DNA of 64,000 nucleotides, taken from the NCBI GenBank assembly GCA_965207595.1, contig CBDBMW010000012.1, forward strand, positions 1,364,001 to 1,428,000. Reading direction: 5' to 3'. A program made the translations under genes and the position numbers. This document shows, piece by piece, positions 21,248-29,152 of the stretch. Position 1 is the stretch's first letter. Every line of letters begins with the position of its first letter. The notes under the pieces were generated by a model that did not search any database, had not been told where the DNA came from, and saw only the letters and a program-made list of their open reading frames with translations. The stretch comes from JAGWAJ01 sp026707615 (lineage in GTDB: Bacteria; Acidobacteriota; Vicinamibacteria; Vicinamibacterales; UBA8438).

Positions 21248-22372
21248 CTAGACCCGCATCGGCATGATGACGTAGGTGTACTCGCAGCCGCCCTCGCCCA
21301 GCGGCTGCATGACGGCCTGGCTCATCTCGTCGCGGAACTCCAGGCCCACGCTGTCCGAGTCGACCGCACCGAGAAAATCCGTGACGTACTGGGAGTTGAA
21401 GCAGATCTGCAGCGCGGTGCCGGCGTAGTCGACCTCGAGCATCTCCTTGGCCTCGCCGACCTCGGGGCTGCTCGACCGGACCTCGACCGAGTTCGTGTCC
21501 ATCTGGAACCTCACCGCGCGCGAGCGCTCGCTCGACAGCAGCGCCACCCGCCGGACCGCCCGCAGCAGCCGATCCCGCTCGAACTCGATCCGCTTGTCGT
21601 TGCCCTGCGGGATGACCCGTTCGTAGGCGGGGAACTGCGCGTCGATGACGCGCGAGATGAGGTGCCGGCCGTCGATCTCGAAGAAGAGATGGTTCTCCCC
21701 GAACTCGCAGCTCACGTCGCCCTCGCTGTCGGACAGCAGCCGCGAGAGCTCGCCGAGCGTCTTCTTGGGGAGAATCGCCCGCTGCTCCCCGCCCTCGGGG
21801 CCCTCGCCCTCGTCCTCGCCGCGCGGCGCCGCGGCCAGCGCCAGGCGGTGGCCGTCGGTGGCGACCAGCGTCATCCTTCCGGGGACCAGGATCAGCAACG
21901 CCCCGTTCAGGAAGTAGCGCGTGTCCTCGCCGGTGATCGCGAACTGCGTCTTCGCCACCATCTCGCCCAGCGCGGCGCGCGGCAGGACCGCCGACCATCC
22001 GGAGCCCGGCTCGGGTACCGTCGGGAAATCCTCCCGCGGCAGGGTCTGCATCCGCGAATCGAACTGCGCGGCCGCCACCTCCACCGCCCCCTTCGCACCC
22101 TCCTGGATCCGGATCTCGGTCTCCGGCAGGGCGCGCACGATCTCGAAGAGCTTCTTCGCCGGGATCGTCACCGAGCCCGGCTCGCTGATCTCCGCCGCGC
22201 ACTGGCTCCGCAGGCCGACCTCCAGATCCGTGGCGAGCATCTGCAGCCCGCCCTCGCCGTTGGCCTCGAGAAGGACGTTCCCCAGAATCGGAATGGTGTT
22301 CTTCCGCTCGACGATTCCCTGGAAGAGCTGCAGCTCGCGCAGCAGGTCGCTCTGTCGAACGCTGAATTCCAT
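21248..22372 (-). CDS. dnaN: DNA polymerase III beta subunit (sliding clamp)
   Basis: The 374-residue clamp encircles DNA and tethers polymerase III. It begins MEFSVRQSDLLRELQLFQGIVE and shows KNTIPILGNVLLEA, ATDGHRLALA in the second domain and the C-terminal YVIMPMRV that is near-universal in DnaN. An acidic loop after the ATDGHRL motif (EDEGEGPEGGE) is longer than usual. A perfect TATAAT box lies 81 nt upstream. It is the first gene of the minus-strand operon dnaN-gyrB-gyrA and is separated from dnaA by 272 bp of regulatory DNA. Confidence 0.96.
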   Translation of the reverse strand: MEFSVRQSDLLRELQLFQGIVERKNTIPILGNVLLEANGEGGLQMLATDLEVGLRSQCAAEISEPGSVTIPAKKLFEIVRALPETEIRIQEGAKGAVEVAAAQFDSRMQTLPREDFPTVPEPGSGWSAVLPRAALGEMVAKTQFAITGEDTRYFLNGALLILVPGRMTLVATDGHRLALAAAPRGEDEGEGPEGGEQRAILPKKTLGELSRLLSDSEGDVSCEFGENHLFFEIDGRHLISRVIDAQFPAYERVIPQGNDKRIEFERDRLLRAVRRVALLSSERSRAVRFQMDTNSVEVRSSSPEVGEAKEMLEVDYAGTALQICFNSQYVTDFLGAVDSDSVGLEFRDEMSQAVMQPLGEGGCEYTYVIMPMRV

Positions 22373-22452
22373 GGGGCGGAAACCTCGAGTCTACGGGCCG
22401 GGAAACCGGGCAACGGGGATCGTACGTACCACTGACAGGGAATGGATGTTCA

Positions 22453-22458
22453 ATTATA
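22453..22458 (-). promoter_or_regulatory. dnaN: -10 box of the dnaN-gyrB-gyrA operon (TATAAT)
   Basis: A perfect TATAAT on the minus strand lies in an unusually AT-rich patch of the dnaA-dnaN gap. Transcription would start near 22446, giving a leader of about 74 nt. No good -35 match is visible. Confidence 0.6.
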
Positions 22459-22482
22459 CAAGAACCAGAACTTCTGTGAGTA

Positions 22483-22627
22483 TGTGGATCGTGCTCCTAA
22501 GCCCCTGACCGGCAACGACTTCGCAGCCGGCCGCCTGTGGGGGCAGACGCGGACGGATGGTCGATCCCCCGCTCGCGGGCGCCGTCCACAGCTCGTTCGC
22601 GCGCCGTCCAGAGCACGTTGTGGATGA
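22483..22627. promoter_or_regulatory. DnaA-box-like sequences in the dnaA-dnaN gap
   Basis: Three matches to the DnaA box TTATCCACA (either strand) with one or two mismatches: CGATCCACA (minus, 22491-22483), CCGTCCACA (plus, 22582-22590) and TCATCCACA (minus, 22627-22619). Boxes on both sides of dnaA would fit a bipartite origin or DnaA control of dnaN. Chance matches cannot be excluded for the weaker two. Confidence 0.4.
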
Positions 22628-22644
22628 ATTCCCGGGGCGCGCCG

Positions 22645-24006
22645 TCAGGGGAGGCGGCTGCCGGGGAACGAGTCGAGGAAGCCGGCGATCAGGTCGTTGA
22701 ACGCGCGGTCGTTCTTGCGGCGGCTCTCGATGGTTCGGATCGAGTGGATCACGGTGGTGTGGTGCTTGCCGCCGAAGCTCTTCCCGATCTGGGGCAGCGA
22801 CGCGTTCGTCAACTGCTTGCAGAGGTACATCGCGACCTGCCGCGGCAGGGCCACGGCGCGCGAGCTGTTGCGCGACTTGAGCTCGCTGACGCGGAGCTGG
22901 TAGTGCCGGGCGACGAATTCCTGGAGGGTCTCGATGGTGACGGCCCGATCGCCGCCCAGGGTGTCGCGCAGGACGTCCTGGGCCAGGGAGAGGTCGATCC
23001 TGCGGCCGGTCAGCGACGCGTAGGCGATGAGCCGGATCAGCGAGCCCTCGAGCTCGCGCACGTTCGACTTGTTGCGGCCCGCGATGAACAGCGCCACGTC
23101 GTCGGGCAGGGGCACGGCCTCGGCGGCGGCCTTCTTCTTGAGAATGGCGACCTTCGTCTCGAGGTCCGGCGGCTGGATGTCGACGATCAGGCCCCATTCG
23201 AAGCGCGACCGGAGGCGTTCGGCGAGGGCCGGGATGTCGTGCGGGGGCCCGTCGCTGCTGATGACGATCTGCTTCTGGGCGTCGTACAGGGAGTTGAACG
23301 TGTGGAAGAACTCGGTCTGCGTCCCCTCCTTGCCGGCGAGGAACTGGATGTCGTCCATCAGCAGGACGTCGATGTTCCGGTAGCGCTCCCGGAAGCTGAG
23401 CACGCGCTTGTGCTGCACCGCGTTGATCATCTCGTTCATGAAGCGCTCGGACGAGATGTAGGTCAGCTTCAGCCCGGGCATGCGGTCGAGCAGGTACTGG
23501 CCGATCGCGTGCATCAGGTGCGTCTTGCCGAGTCCCACGCCGCCGTAGAGGAACAGCGGGTTGTAGGAGCGGGACGGCGCCTCGGCGACCGCGACCGAGG
23601 CGGCGTGCGCGAACTGGTTCGACGGGCCGACGACGAACGACGAGAACGTGTAGCGCGGGTTCAGGCCGCCCGCCGGCGCGGGTTGCGACTCGGCGGGACC
23701 GGGCGGGGCGGGCGCGGCGGACGCTTCGGGCGGGGGGGCCGGAGCCGGAGCCGGGAGGCCTTCCGTCTCGTCGATGACGAAGGCGATCTGCAGACCGCCG
23801 CGCTCGACCTCGCTCGCTGCCTCGGAGATGACGCTGGCGTAGTGCTTGGCGAGCCAGTCGCGGCAGAGGACGCTCGGCACCCGGACGGTGACCCGCTCGC
23901 CGTGGTCCGCGACGAGCGTGGTCGGTTGGAACCAGGTACGGAAGCTGCGCTGGTCGACCTTGGACTCGATTCGAGACAGGACTTGCGTCCAGACGTTGCC
24001 TAGCAT
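22645..24006 (-). CDS. dnaA: chromosomal replication initiator DnaA
   Basis: DnaA binds oriC and opens it for replication. I start the gene at the ATG at 24006, giving 453 residues that begin MLGNVWTQVLSRIESKVDQ; the reading frame is open further upstream but that part has no similarity to DnaA. Visible domains: N-terminal helicase-loading domain, a Pro/Ala-rich linker (about residues 85-115), the AAA+ domain with Walker A GGVGLGKTHLMHAIG and Walker B LLMDDIQFLAGK, and the DNA-binding helix-turn-helix with GKHHTTVIHSIRTIE near the end. The ~190-nt leader carries three DnaA-box-like sites, so autoregulation is likely. Confidence 0.97.
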   Translation of the reverse strand: MLGNVWTQVLSRIESKVDQRSFRTWFQPTTLVADHGERVTVRVPSVLCRDWLAKHYASVISEAASEVERGGLQIAFVIDETEGLPAPAPAPPPEASAAPAPPGPAESQPAPAGGLNPRYTFSSFVVGPSNQFAHAASVAVAEAPSRSYNPLFLYGGVGLGKTHLMHAIGQYLLDRMPGLKLTYISSERFMNEMINAVQHKRVLSFRERYRNIDVLLMDDIQFLAGKEGTQTEFFHTFNSLYDAQKQIVISSDGPPHDIPALAERLRSRFEWGLIVDIQPPDLETKVAILKKKAAAEAVPLPDDVALFIAGRNKSNVRELEGSLIRLIAYASLTGRRIDLSLAQDVLRDTLGGDRAVTIETLQEFVARHYQLRVSELKSRNSSRAVALPRQVAMYLCKQLTNASLPQIGKSFGGKHHTTVIHSIRTIESRRKNDRAFNDLIAGFLDSFPGSRLP

Positions 24007-24099
24007 TTGCGTCGAGGCCGCACTCGGTCCGATGGTGTTGCAACTGAGCGAAACGCACCGGTCCAGGCGAGGATTCCGCTCCCGGCCGCAAGTCAGTTC

Positions 24100-24300
24100 A
24101 GATGGTTGGCACCCCTCTTCCGCAGGGGCACACGAATTTCCACAAGAAACTTCCACAGGTGTGGAAAAGTCCCCGGGGGTGCCGCTGCATGATCCGCAGA
24201 CCGACGACTGTAGCACATCGGATCCCGCCAGACAATGCTCTGAACTGCTACTGACTGAACCATATTTCTTGATCGCACGAGAGTCAGATTGGCGCCTGGA
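24100..24300. other. candidate replication origin (oriC)
   Basis: Between divergent dnaA and rpmH, three copies of a TTTCCACA-type sequence lie within 33 bp: ATTTCCACA (24136-24144), ACTTCCACA (24149-24157) and TTTTCCACA on the minus strand (24168-24160). TTTTCCACA is close to the DnaA box. An AT-richer stretch follows (24240-24275, with CATATTTCTTGATCG). Gene direction switches here: the replication genes to the left run minus and the rpmH-atp block to the right runs plus. The order rnpA-rpmH-oriC-dnaA-dnaN is the classical bacterial origin layout. The exact limits are inferred. Confidence 0.7.
24207..24235 (-). promoter_or_regulatory. dnaA: dnaA promoter (TTGTCT - 17 bp - TACAGT)
   Basis: On the minus strand TTGTCT (24235-24230) is followed after 17 bp by TACAGT (24212-24207). 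Transcription would start near 24200 and run through the three DnaA-box-like sites before reaching dnaA. Confidence 0.65.
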
Positions 24301-24348
24301 AGCCGGGAGAACGGAAGATCGCGGTATTCGCGACGCTTCCCGCTGCGA

Positions 24349-24378
24349 TTGACAGCCGTTCCGGCGCTCCGATACGAT
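24349..24378 (+). promoter_or_regulatory. rpmH: rpmH operon promoter (TTGACA - 18 bp - TACGAT)
   Basis: A consensus -35 TTGACA (24349-24354) and a -10 TACGAT (24373-24378) separated by 18 bp. This is the best sigma70-type promoter in the window and fits the strong expression expected for a ribosomal protein gene. Start near 24385; leader about 57 nt. Confidence 0.8.
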
Positions 24379-24441
24379 CAACCGTTTCGTCGCGCAGTTG
24401 ACGCGTGGCGCCGGGCGGTGCCACGGTGGAGTGGTCGGATC

Positions 24442-24579
24442 ATGAAGCGTACGTATCAGCCGAACCGGCGCCGTCGCCGCCGAACGCACGGCTTCCGCAA
24501 GCGGATGAGCGCGAAGGCCGGGCAGCGGGTGCTGAAGCGCCGGCGTGCCAAGGGGCGTCAGCGGATCGCCGTGCGGTGA
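24442..24579 (+). CDS. rpmH: 50S ribosomal protein L34
   Basis: A 45-residue, very basic protein beginning MKRTYQPNRRRRRRTHGFRK, the canonical L34 sequence, with RMSAKAGQRVLKRRRAKGR following. It is the smallest recognised gene of the window and sits next to the presumed origin. Its stop codon overlaps the GTG start of rnpA by four bases (GTGA), so the two are translationally coupled, as in many bacteria. Confidence 0.98.
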   Translation: MKRTYQPNRRRRRRTHGFRKRMSAKAGQRVLKRRRAKGRQRIAVR

Positions 24580-24941
24580 CCGCCCCCACCACGCGGCAGG
24601 TGCGACGCAGTCTGACGCGGAGCGAGCGGATACGGCGGCGTCCGGAGTTCCAGCGGGTCCAGCGGCAAGGGGTTCGGAGTCGGGGACGGTACCTGACGCT
24701 GTTCACCCTGCCGAACGGGATGGACGTGGCCCGGCTCGGCATCATCGCAACGCGGCGCGTAGGCGGCGCCGTTCGGCGGAACCGGGCGAAGCGGCGCATC
24801 CGGGAGCTGTTCCGTCACCGGAAGGGTGGATCCGGCATCGACGTGGTGGTGCTCGTACGCGCGGTCGTTCCCGATGTCCCCTTCGACGCTCTCGAGGCCG
24901 ACTATCGGCGCACGCTCCGCAATGCGCGGACCTCGCGCTGA
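24576..24941 (+). CDS. rnpA: ribonuclease P protein component
   Basis: The 121-residue protein subunit assists the RNase P ribozyme in trimming the 5' ends of tRNA precursors. The RNR motif RNRAKRRIRELFRH and the preceding GIIATRRVGGAV block are diagnostic. The start is the GTG that overlaps the rpmH stop. yidD begins inside its last codons. The catalytic RNA gene (rnpB) was not found in this window. Confidence 0.95.
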   Translation: MTAPTTRQVRRSLTRSERIRRRPEFQRVQRQGVRSRGRYLTLFTLPNGMDVARLGIIATRRVGGAVRRNRAKRRIRELFRHRKGGSGIDVVVLVRAVVPDVPFDALEADYRRTLRNARTSR

Positions 24942-25224
24942 CGCTCGCCGGCGCTGGGCGCGCGCGGCGCCGGCCCGCACCGCGCTGGCGCTCATCAGGG
25001 TGTACCAGTTGTTCTTCTCGCCGCTGTTCGCCGGGTCGTGCCGCTTCGTCCCCTCCTGCTCGGCCTACGCCGCGGAGGCCGTAGAGCGCCACGGCGCGGC
25101 GCGCGGCCTCTGGTTGGCGGTGCGCCGGATTGCGCGTTGTCATCCTCTATGCCGCGGCGGACTGGATCCCGTGCCCGAGGCCCGCGCAGCCCGGCGGCCG
25201 GCGCCGTTCGCCTCCGATCGCTGA
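24922..25224 (+). CDS. yidD: membrane protein insertion efficiency factor YidD
   Basis: A 100-residue protein of the YidD family, thought to help YidC insert membrane proteins. The signature is LIRVYQLFFSPLFAGSCRFVPSCSAYAAEAV with three cysteines, then HPLCRGGLDPVP. I start at the ATG at 24922, overlapping the end of rnpA by 20 bp; this leaves about 20 extra basic residues before the family start. The gene lies in the conserved order rpmH-rnpA-yidD-yidC. Confidence 0.92.
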   Translation: MRGPRADARRRWARAAPARTALALIRVYQLFFSPLFAGSCRFVPSCSAYAAEAVERHGAARGLWLAVRRIARCHPLCRGGLDPVPEARAARRPAPFASDR

Positions 25225-25241
25225 GCTGAGCCGAGAGACCG

Positions 25242-27059
25242 ATGCAGCGCAGGGTCCTGCTGGCCTTCTTTCTGTCGTTCCTGGTGCTGTACGCCTACCA
25301 GGCGCTGTTCATACCCACGCCCCCTCCGAATCGCGGCGGGCCGGGCGGGCCATCGGGCCTGGACGCCGTGCCGCGGCCGGCTCCGGCGAGCGAGTCGCTC
25401 GCCACCGGGGCCGCGCCCGATACGGCCCCGATCGCCGGTCTGCCGACCCCCGCGGCGTCGGCCGGCTTCGTGGAAACGGACGTGCCGGAGGGGCCGCCGG
25501 TGGTTGCCGCGGAGGCCGTCGAATCGATCGTGGTCGAGAGCGATGCCCTGCGGGCCGTGTTCACGAACCGCGGGGCGGCCCTGGTGAGCTGGCAGCTCCA
25601 GCGGTATCTCGACGACGTCAGCGGCCGGCCGGTCGACCTCGTGCCTCGGGATCTCCCGCCCCAGGAACCGTCGCCCTTCAGCGTGGCGTTCGCCGACCCC
25701 GCCCTGACCGCGCGCGCCGCCGCGGGGCTCTACCGGGCCAGCGCGAGCACGCTGCGGCTCGCCGATCGCGCCCAGACCCTGGCGTTCGAGTTCGAGGACG
25801 CCGGCGGTCTGCGGGTGCGCAAGGAGTTTCTCTTCGATCCGGCGAGCCCCTTCGTCGTCACGGTCTCCGTCGACGCCACCCTGGCGGGGCGTCCCCTCGT
25901 GCCGATCATCCGTTGGGGGCCGGCTCTCGGCGGCGTCGAGTCGAGCAGCAGCGGCCTGGCGTACCGGGTCGGGCCGCGGGGCGTGCTGGACGGCCGCATC
26001 CAGCAGGACGGCGCGCTCACGGACGAGGGCACCGAGCGCCCCGACGCGTCGGACGTGACCTCTCGCCCCACGTACGAGGGGTTGCTGCGCTTCGCGGGCG
26101 TCGACAACCACTACTTCCTGGCCGCCGCGCTCCCCGGCAACGCCGAGACGGTCGTCACGTATCGGGCCGTGCCCCTGCCGCCCCTCGAGCTCGACGGCGA
26201 TGCCCGCGAGCTCATGGCCTTCGATCTCGCGCTTCCCGGGGCGGCTCCCGGCGCCGAACTGCCCTTCTTCCTCGGGCCGAAGGATTTCGAGATACTCGAA
26301 TCGGCTCATCCGGCCCTCGTCCGGTCCCTCGACTTCGGCTGGTTCGCCTGGCTGGTGGTTCCGCTGCACCGATCCCTGACGTGGGTCCACGGGTACGTCG
26401 GCAACTGGGGGTGGGCGATCATCGTGCTCACCATCCTGATCAACGTGGTCATCCTGCCGCTGCGGCACAAGAGCGTCGTGTCGATGCGCAAGATGCAGGA
26501 GCTGCAGCCGGAGATGAAGGCCATTCAGGAGCGTTACAAGCACCTGAAGGCCTCCGACCCCGAGAAGCAGAAGATGAACCAGGAGATCATGGCGCTGTAC
26601 CGCGAACGCGGCGCCAACCCGGCGAGCGGCTGCCTGCCGATGCTGCTCACCATGCCGGTCCTGTTCGCCTTCTACCGGCTGCTGTCGCTCTCGATCGAGA
26701 TCCGCGGCGAGCCGTTCGTCGGCTGGATCACCGACCTGTCGCAGGCCGACCCCTTCTACGTGACCCCGATCGTGATGGGCGCCACCATGGTGCTGCAGCA
26801 GAGGATGACGCCGACACAGGCGGACCCGATGCAGCAGCGCATCATGATGATGATGCCCGTGATGTTCACGTTCATGTTCGTCTTCGCACCGAGCGGCCTG
26901 GTCCTCTACTGGCTCACGAGCAACGTCTTCGGCATCGGGCAGCAGGTGGCGACGAACCGAATCATCGGGCCGCCGAAGGTGCGTACCGTGCGCCCGCCGG
27001 CGGAGCGGCGGTCGTCGGCGGACCGTCGCGCCCGCAAGACCGGCCAGCGCAAGGGGTAG
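25242..27059 (+). CDS. yidC: membrane protein insertase YidC
   Basis: A 605-residue Gram-negative-type YidC. It has an N-terminal membrane anchor (LLAFFLSFLVLYAYQALF), a Pro/Ala-rich linker, a large periplasmic beta-sandwich domain (about residues 90-350) and the conserved C-terminal insertase core. The core shows GNWGWAIIVLTILINVVILPL, the cytoplasmic hairpin MQELQPEMKAIQERY, and the GANPASGCLPMLLTMPVLFAFY segment. The last residues are strongly basic, which fits ribosome binding. The periplasmic domain supports a diderm organism. It lies 17 bp after yidD. Confidence 0.97.
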   Translation: MQRRVLLAFFLSFLVLYAYQALFIPTPPPNRGGPGGPSGLDAVPRPAPASESLATGAAPDTAPIAGLPTPAASAGFVETDVPEGPPVVAAEAVESIVVESDALRAVFTNRGAALVSWQLQRYLDDVSGRPVDLVPRDLPPQEPSPFSVAFADPALTARAAAGLYRASASTLRLADRAQTLAFEFEDAGGLRVRKEFLFDPASPFVVTVSVDATLAGRPLVPIIRWGPALGGVESSSSGLAYRVGPRGVLDGRIQQDGALTDEGTERPDASDVTSRPTYEGLLRFAGVDNHYFLAAALPGNAETVVTYRAVPLPPLELDGDARELMAFDLALPGAAPGAELPFFLGPKDFEILESAHPALVRSLDFGWFAWLVVPLHRSLTWVHGYVGNWGWAIIVLTILINVVILPLRHKSVVSMRKMQELQPEMKAIQERYKHLKASDPEKQKMNQEIMALYRERGANPASGCLPMLLTMPVLFAFYRLLSLSIEIRGEPFVGWITDLSQADPFYVTPIVMGATMVLQQRMTPTQADPMQQRIMMMMPVMFTFMFVFAPSGLVLYWLTSNVFGIGQQVATNRIIGPPKVRTVRPPAERRSSADRRARKTGQRKG

Positions 27060-27097
27060 CGGCGGTCGTCCGGCGGCCGGGAGTGGGGAGTGGGCTT

Positions 27098-27565
27098 GTG
27101 GCAGACGATCTCGAAGCGCGGATGACGACCTTCCTGCGTGACGTGGGAGCCGCCATGGGCCTGGCTCTCGAGGTTGTGGTGGAGCCCATCGAGGACGGGA
27201 CTCGCATCACCGTGGCCGGGGAGGGCTGCGACGTCCTGCTGCAACGTCGGGCGGCGGGGCTCGATGCGCTCCAGCACCTGGTCAACGCGGCGTTCCGGCG
27301 CGAGCATCCGTCCCGCCACATCGTCGTCGACTGCCTCGACTACCGCAAGACCAAGGACTCGGAGCTCCGCGAGACGGCCCGGCTGCTGGCCGAGCGCGCG
27401 CGGACGACCGGGGAGCCGCAGGAGATCGGGCCCCTCAATCCCTACGCGCGCCGGATCGTCCACCTCGCGGTCGCCGAGGATCCCGGCGTCACATCGGAGA
27501 GCGTCGGGGACGCCTTCATGAAGGCCGTCGTCATCACCGCGGCCGGCCACGAGTCTGCGCCGTAG
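27098..27565 (+). CDS. khpB: KH/R3H RNA-binding protein KhpB (Jag)
   Basis: A 155-residue protein with a KH domain (about residues 35-90) and an R3H domain (GPLNPYARRIVHLAVAEDPG) at the C-terminus. It is shorter than Bacillus Jag because the N-terminal Jag domain is absent. The GTG at 27098 is used as start. KhpB-type proteins bind RNA and affect cell division and envelope growth in other bacteria; the role here is inferred. The gene follows yidC, its standard position, and a large hairpin covers its stop codon. Confidence 0.88.
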   Translation: MADDLEARMTTFLRDVGAAMGLALEVVVEPIEDGTRITVAGEGCDVLLQRRAAGLDALQHLVNAAFRREHPSRHIVVDCLDYRKTKDSELRETARLLAERARTTGEPQEIGPLNPYARRIVHLAVAEDPGVTSESVGDAFMKAVVITAAGHESAP

Positions 27566-27599
27566 AACGGCGCCGCCTCCCACCGGGAGGCGCAGACTC
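27551..27599 (+). terminator. large hairpin spanning the khpB stop codon
   Basis: GAGTCTGCG (27551-27559) pairs with CGCAGACTC (27591-27599), enclosing a second perfect stem CCTCCC/GGGAGG (27576-27581, 27585-27590) with loop ACC. The khpB stop codon lies between the arms. It could terminate the rpmH-khpB transcript or protect its 3' end. Confidence 0.5.
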
Positions 27600-27746
27600 A
27601 CTGAAGGATTGGGTTGGGCGCCGAGCGGAGGCCGCAGCGCGACCTTGCGCTCGCGGCGACGAACGGCGGGCGGGGAGCTGGCGCCGCAGAGCAACGCCGC
27701 GGACTACGGGCGCCCGGCGCGCGTCGCGGCCACCGCCCGAGGATCG

Positions 27747-29120
27747 GTGTTCGCCACCGACGACACCATCGTGGCCCTCGCGACGCCACCCGGCCCGGGC
27801 GGCATCGGGGTCGTGCGCCTCAGCGGGGCACGCGCCCGGTCGATCGCCGGCGCCATGCTCGACGGCGGGCCTCCCCTCGAGCCGCGCCGCGCCAGCCTGC
27901 GGCGTGTCGCGGATGCCGCGGCGGGCGGCCGCCCCATCGACCGGGTGGTGGCGACGTACTTCCCGCGGCCGGGCTCCTACACCGGGGAGGACGTCGTCGA
28001 GCTGAGCGGCCACGGCAGCCCGGTCCTGTTGCGCCGGATCGTCTCCCTCGCGATGGACGGCGGCGCGCGGCTGGCGCAGCCGGGCGAGTTCACCCTGCGG
28101 GCCTTCCTGAACGGACGCCTCGACCTCGTGCAGGCCGAGGCGGTCGGAGACCTCGTGGCCGCGGCGACTCCCCTGCAGGCGCGGGTCGCATTCGAGCAGC
28201 TCGAAGGCGGGGTGTCCGTGCTCGCGGCCGACGTCGACCGGGCGCTCTTCGACCTGATCGCGCGGCTGGAGGCGTCCCTCGACTTCCCCGAGGAGGGCTA
28301 CCACTTCATCGACGCGGAGACGGCGAGCGCCGAGGTGCGGGCCCTCACGGCCCGCATCGAGGCGGCGCTCGGGACCGCCCGCCACGGACGCCTCGTCCGG
28401 GAGGGGGGCCGGGCGGTCATCCTCGGGGCCCCGAACGTAGGCAAGTCGACGCTCTTCAATGGCCTGCTGGGGATGCCGCGCGCGATCGTTGCCGGCGTCG
28501 CCGGCACGACGCGCGACCTCCTGGCGGAGGCGCTCGACGTCGACGGCATCCCGGTGACGCTGGTCGACACGGCGGGGATGCGGGACAGCGCCGACGCCGT
28601 CGAGGCCGAGGGCGTGCGCCGGGCGCGAGCCGCGCTCGACGGAGCGGCGCTGGCCGTCGTCGTGCTCGACCGCTCCGTGCCGCTCGCACCCGAGGACCTC
28701 CGGCTGCTTGCCGACACGCACCGGGTACGGCGCGTCGTCGTGGTCAACAAGATCGACCGGCCGCCGTGCTGGAGCGCCGAGGACCTGGCCGCGGCCGGGG
28801 CGGCGGACGGCGCCGTCCACGTCTCCCTGCTCGACGAGAGCGGGGCGACGGCCGTCCGCGGCGCCATCGCGCGGGCCCTGTTGCAGGACGGCGCCCCGGA
28901 GGACACGCCCGTGGTGTCCAACGTCCGGCACATCGCGCTGCTCGAGACGGCCGGCGCCGCGCTGGGCCGCGCGGCCGAGGCAGCGGCGGAAGGCGCGACG
29001 GAGGAGCTCGTGCTGGCCGATCTCCAGGCGGCGGGAGTCGCCCTGGAGGAGCTCGCGGGCCGGCGGGCTCCGAGCGCCGTCCTGGAGCGCATCTTCGAGC
29101 GGTTCTGCATCGGCAAGTGA
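27747..29120 (+). CDS. mnmE: tRNA uridine-5-carboxymethylaminomethyl modification GTPase MnmE
   Basis: MnmE, with MnmG, modifies the wobble uridine of several tRNAs. The 457-residue product has the N-terminal formyl-THF-binding domain (ATPPGPGGIGVVRLSG), the inserted G domain with GAPNVGKST, DTAG and NKID, and the C-terminal FCIGK motif with its essential cysteine. I start at the GTG at 27747 because GAGG lies 3-8 nt upstream and the protein then begins at the family start; the frame is open back to 27609. mnmG follows after 32 bp. Confidence 0.95.
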   Translation: MFATDDTIVALATPPGPGGIGVVRLSGARARSIAGAMLDGGPPLEPRRASLRRVADAAAGGRPIDRVVATYFPRPGSYTGEDVVELSGHGSPVLLRRIVSLAMDGGARLAQPGEFTLRAFLNGRLDLVQAEAVGDLVAAATPLQARVAFEQLEGGVSVLAADVDRALFDLIARLEASLDFPEEGYHFIDAETASAEVRALTARIEAALGTARHGRLVREGGRAVILGAPNVGKSTLFNGLLGMPRAIVAGVAGTTRDLLAEALDVDGIPVTLVDTAGMRDSADAVEAEGVRRARAALDGAALAVVVLDRSVPLAPEDLRLLADTHRVRRVVVVNKIDRPPCWSAEDLAAAGAADGAVHVSLLDESGATAVRGAIARALLQDGAPEDTPVVSNVRHIALLETAGAALGRAAEAAAEGATEELVLADLQAAGVALEELAGRRAPSAVLERIFERFCIGK

Positions 29121-29152
29121 GGCGAGGGGCGTTGCCGCCGACGAGGACGGAG

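Noticed and set aside
22442..22627. Small gene in the dnaA-dnaN gap
   Set aside because: The frame begins in the AT-rich promoter region, overlaps DnaA-box-like sites, lacks a ribosome-binding site and has no recognisable sequence.
22645..24489. Long form of DnaA with about 160 extra N-terminal residues
   Set aside because: The extra part runs through the predicted promoter, the DnaA boxes and into the rpmH region, has no similarity to DnaA, and the normal N-terminus starts at the ATG at 24006.
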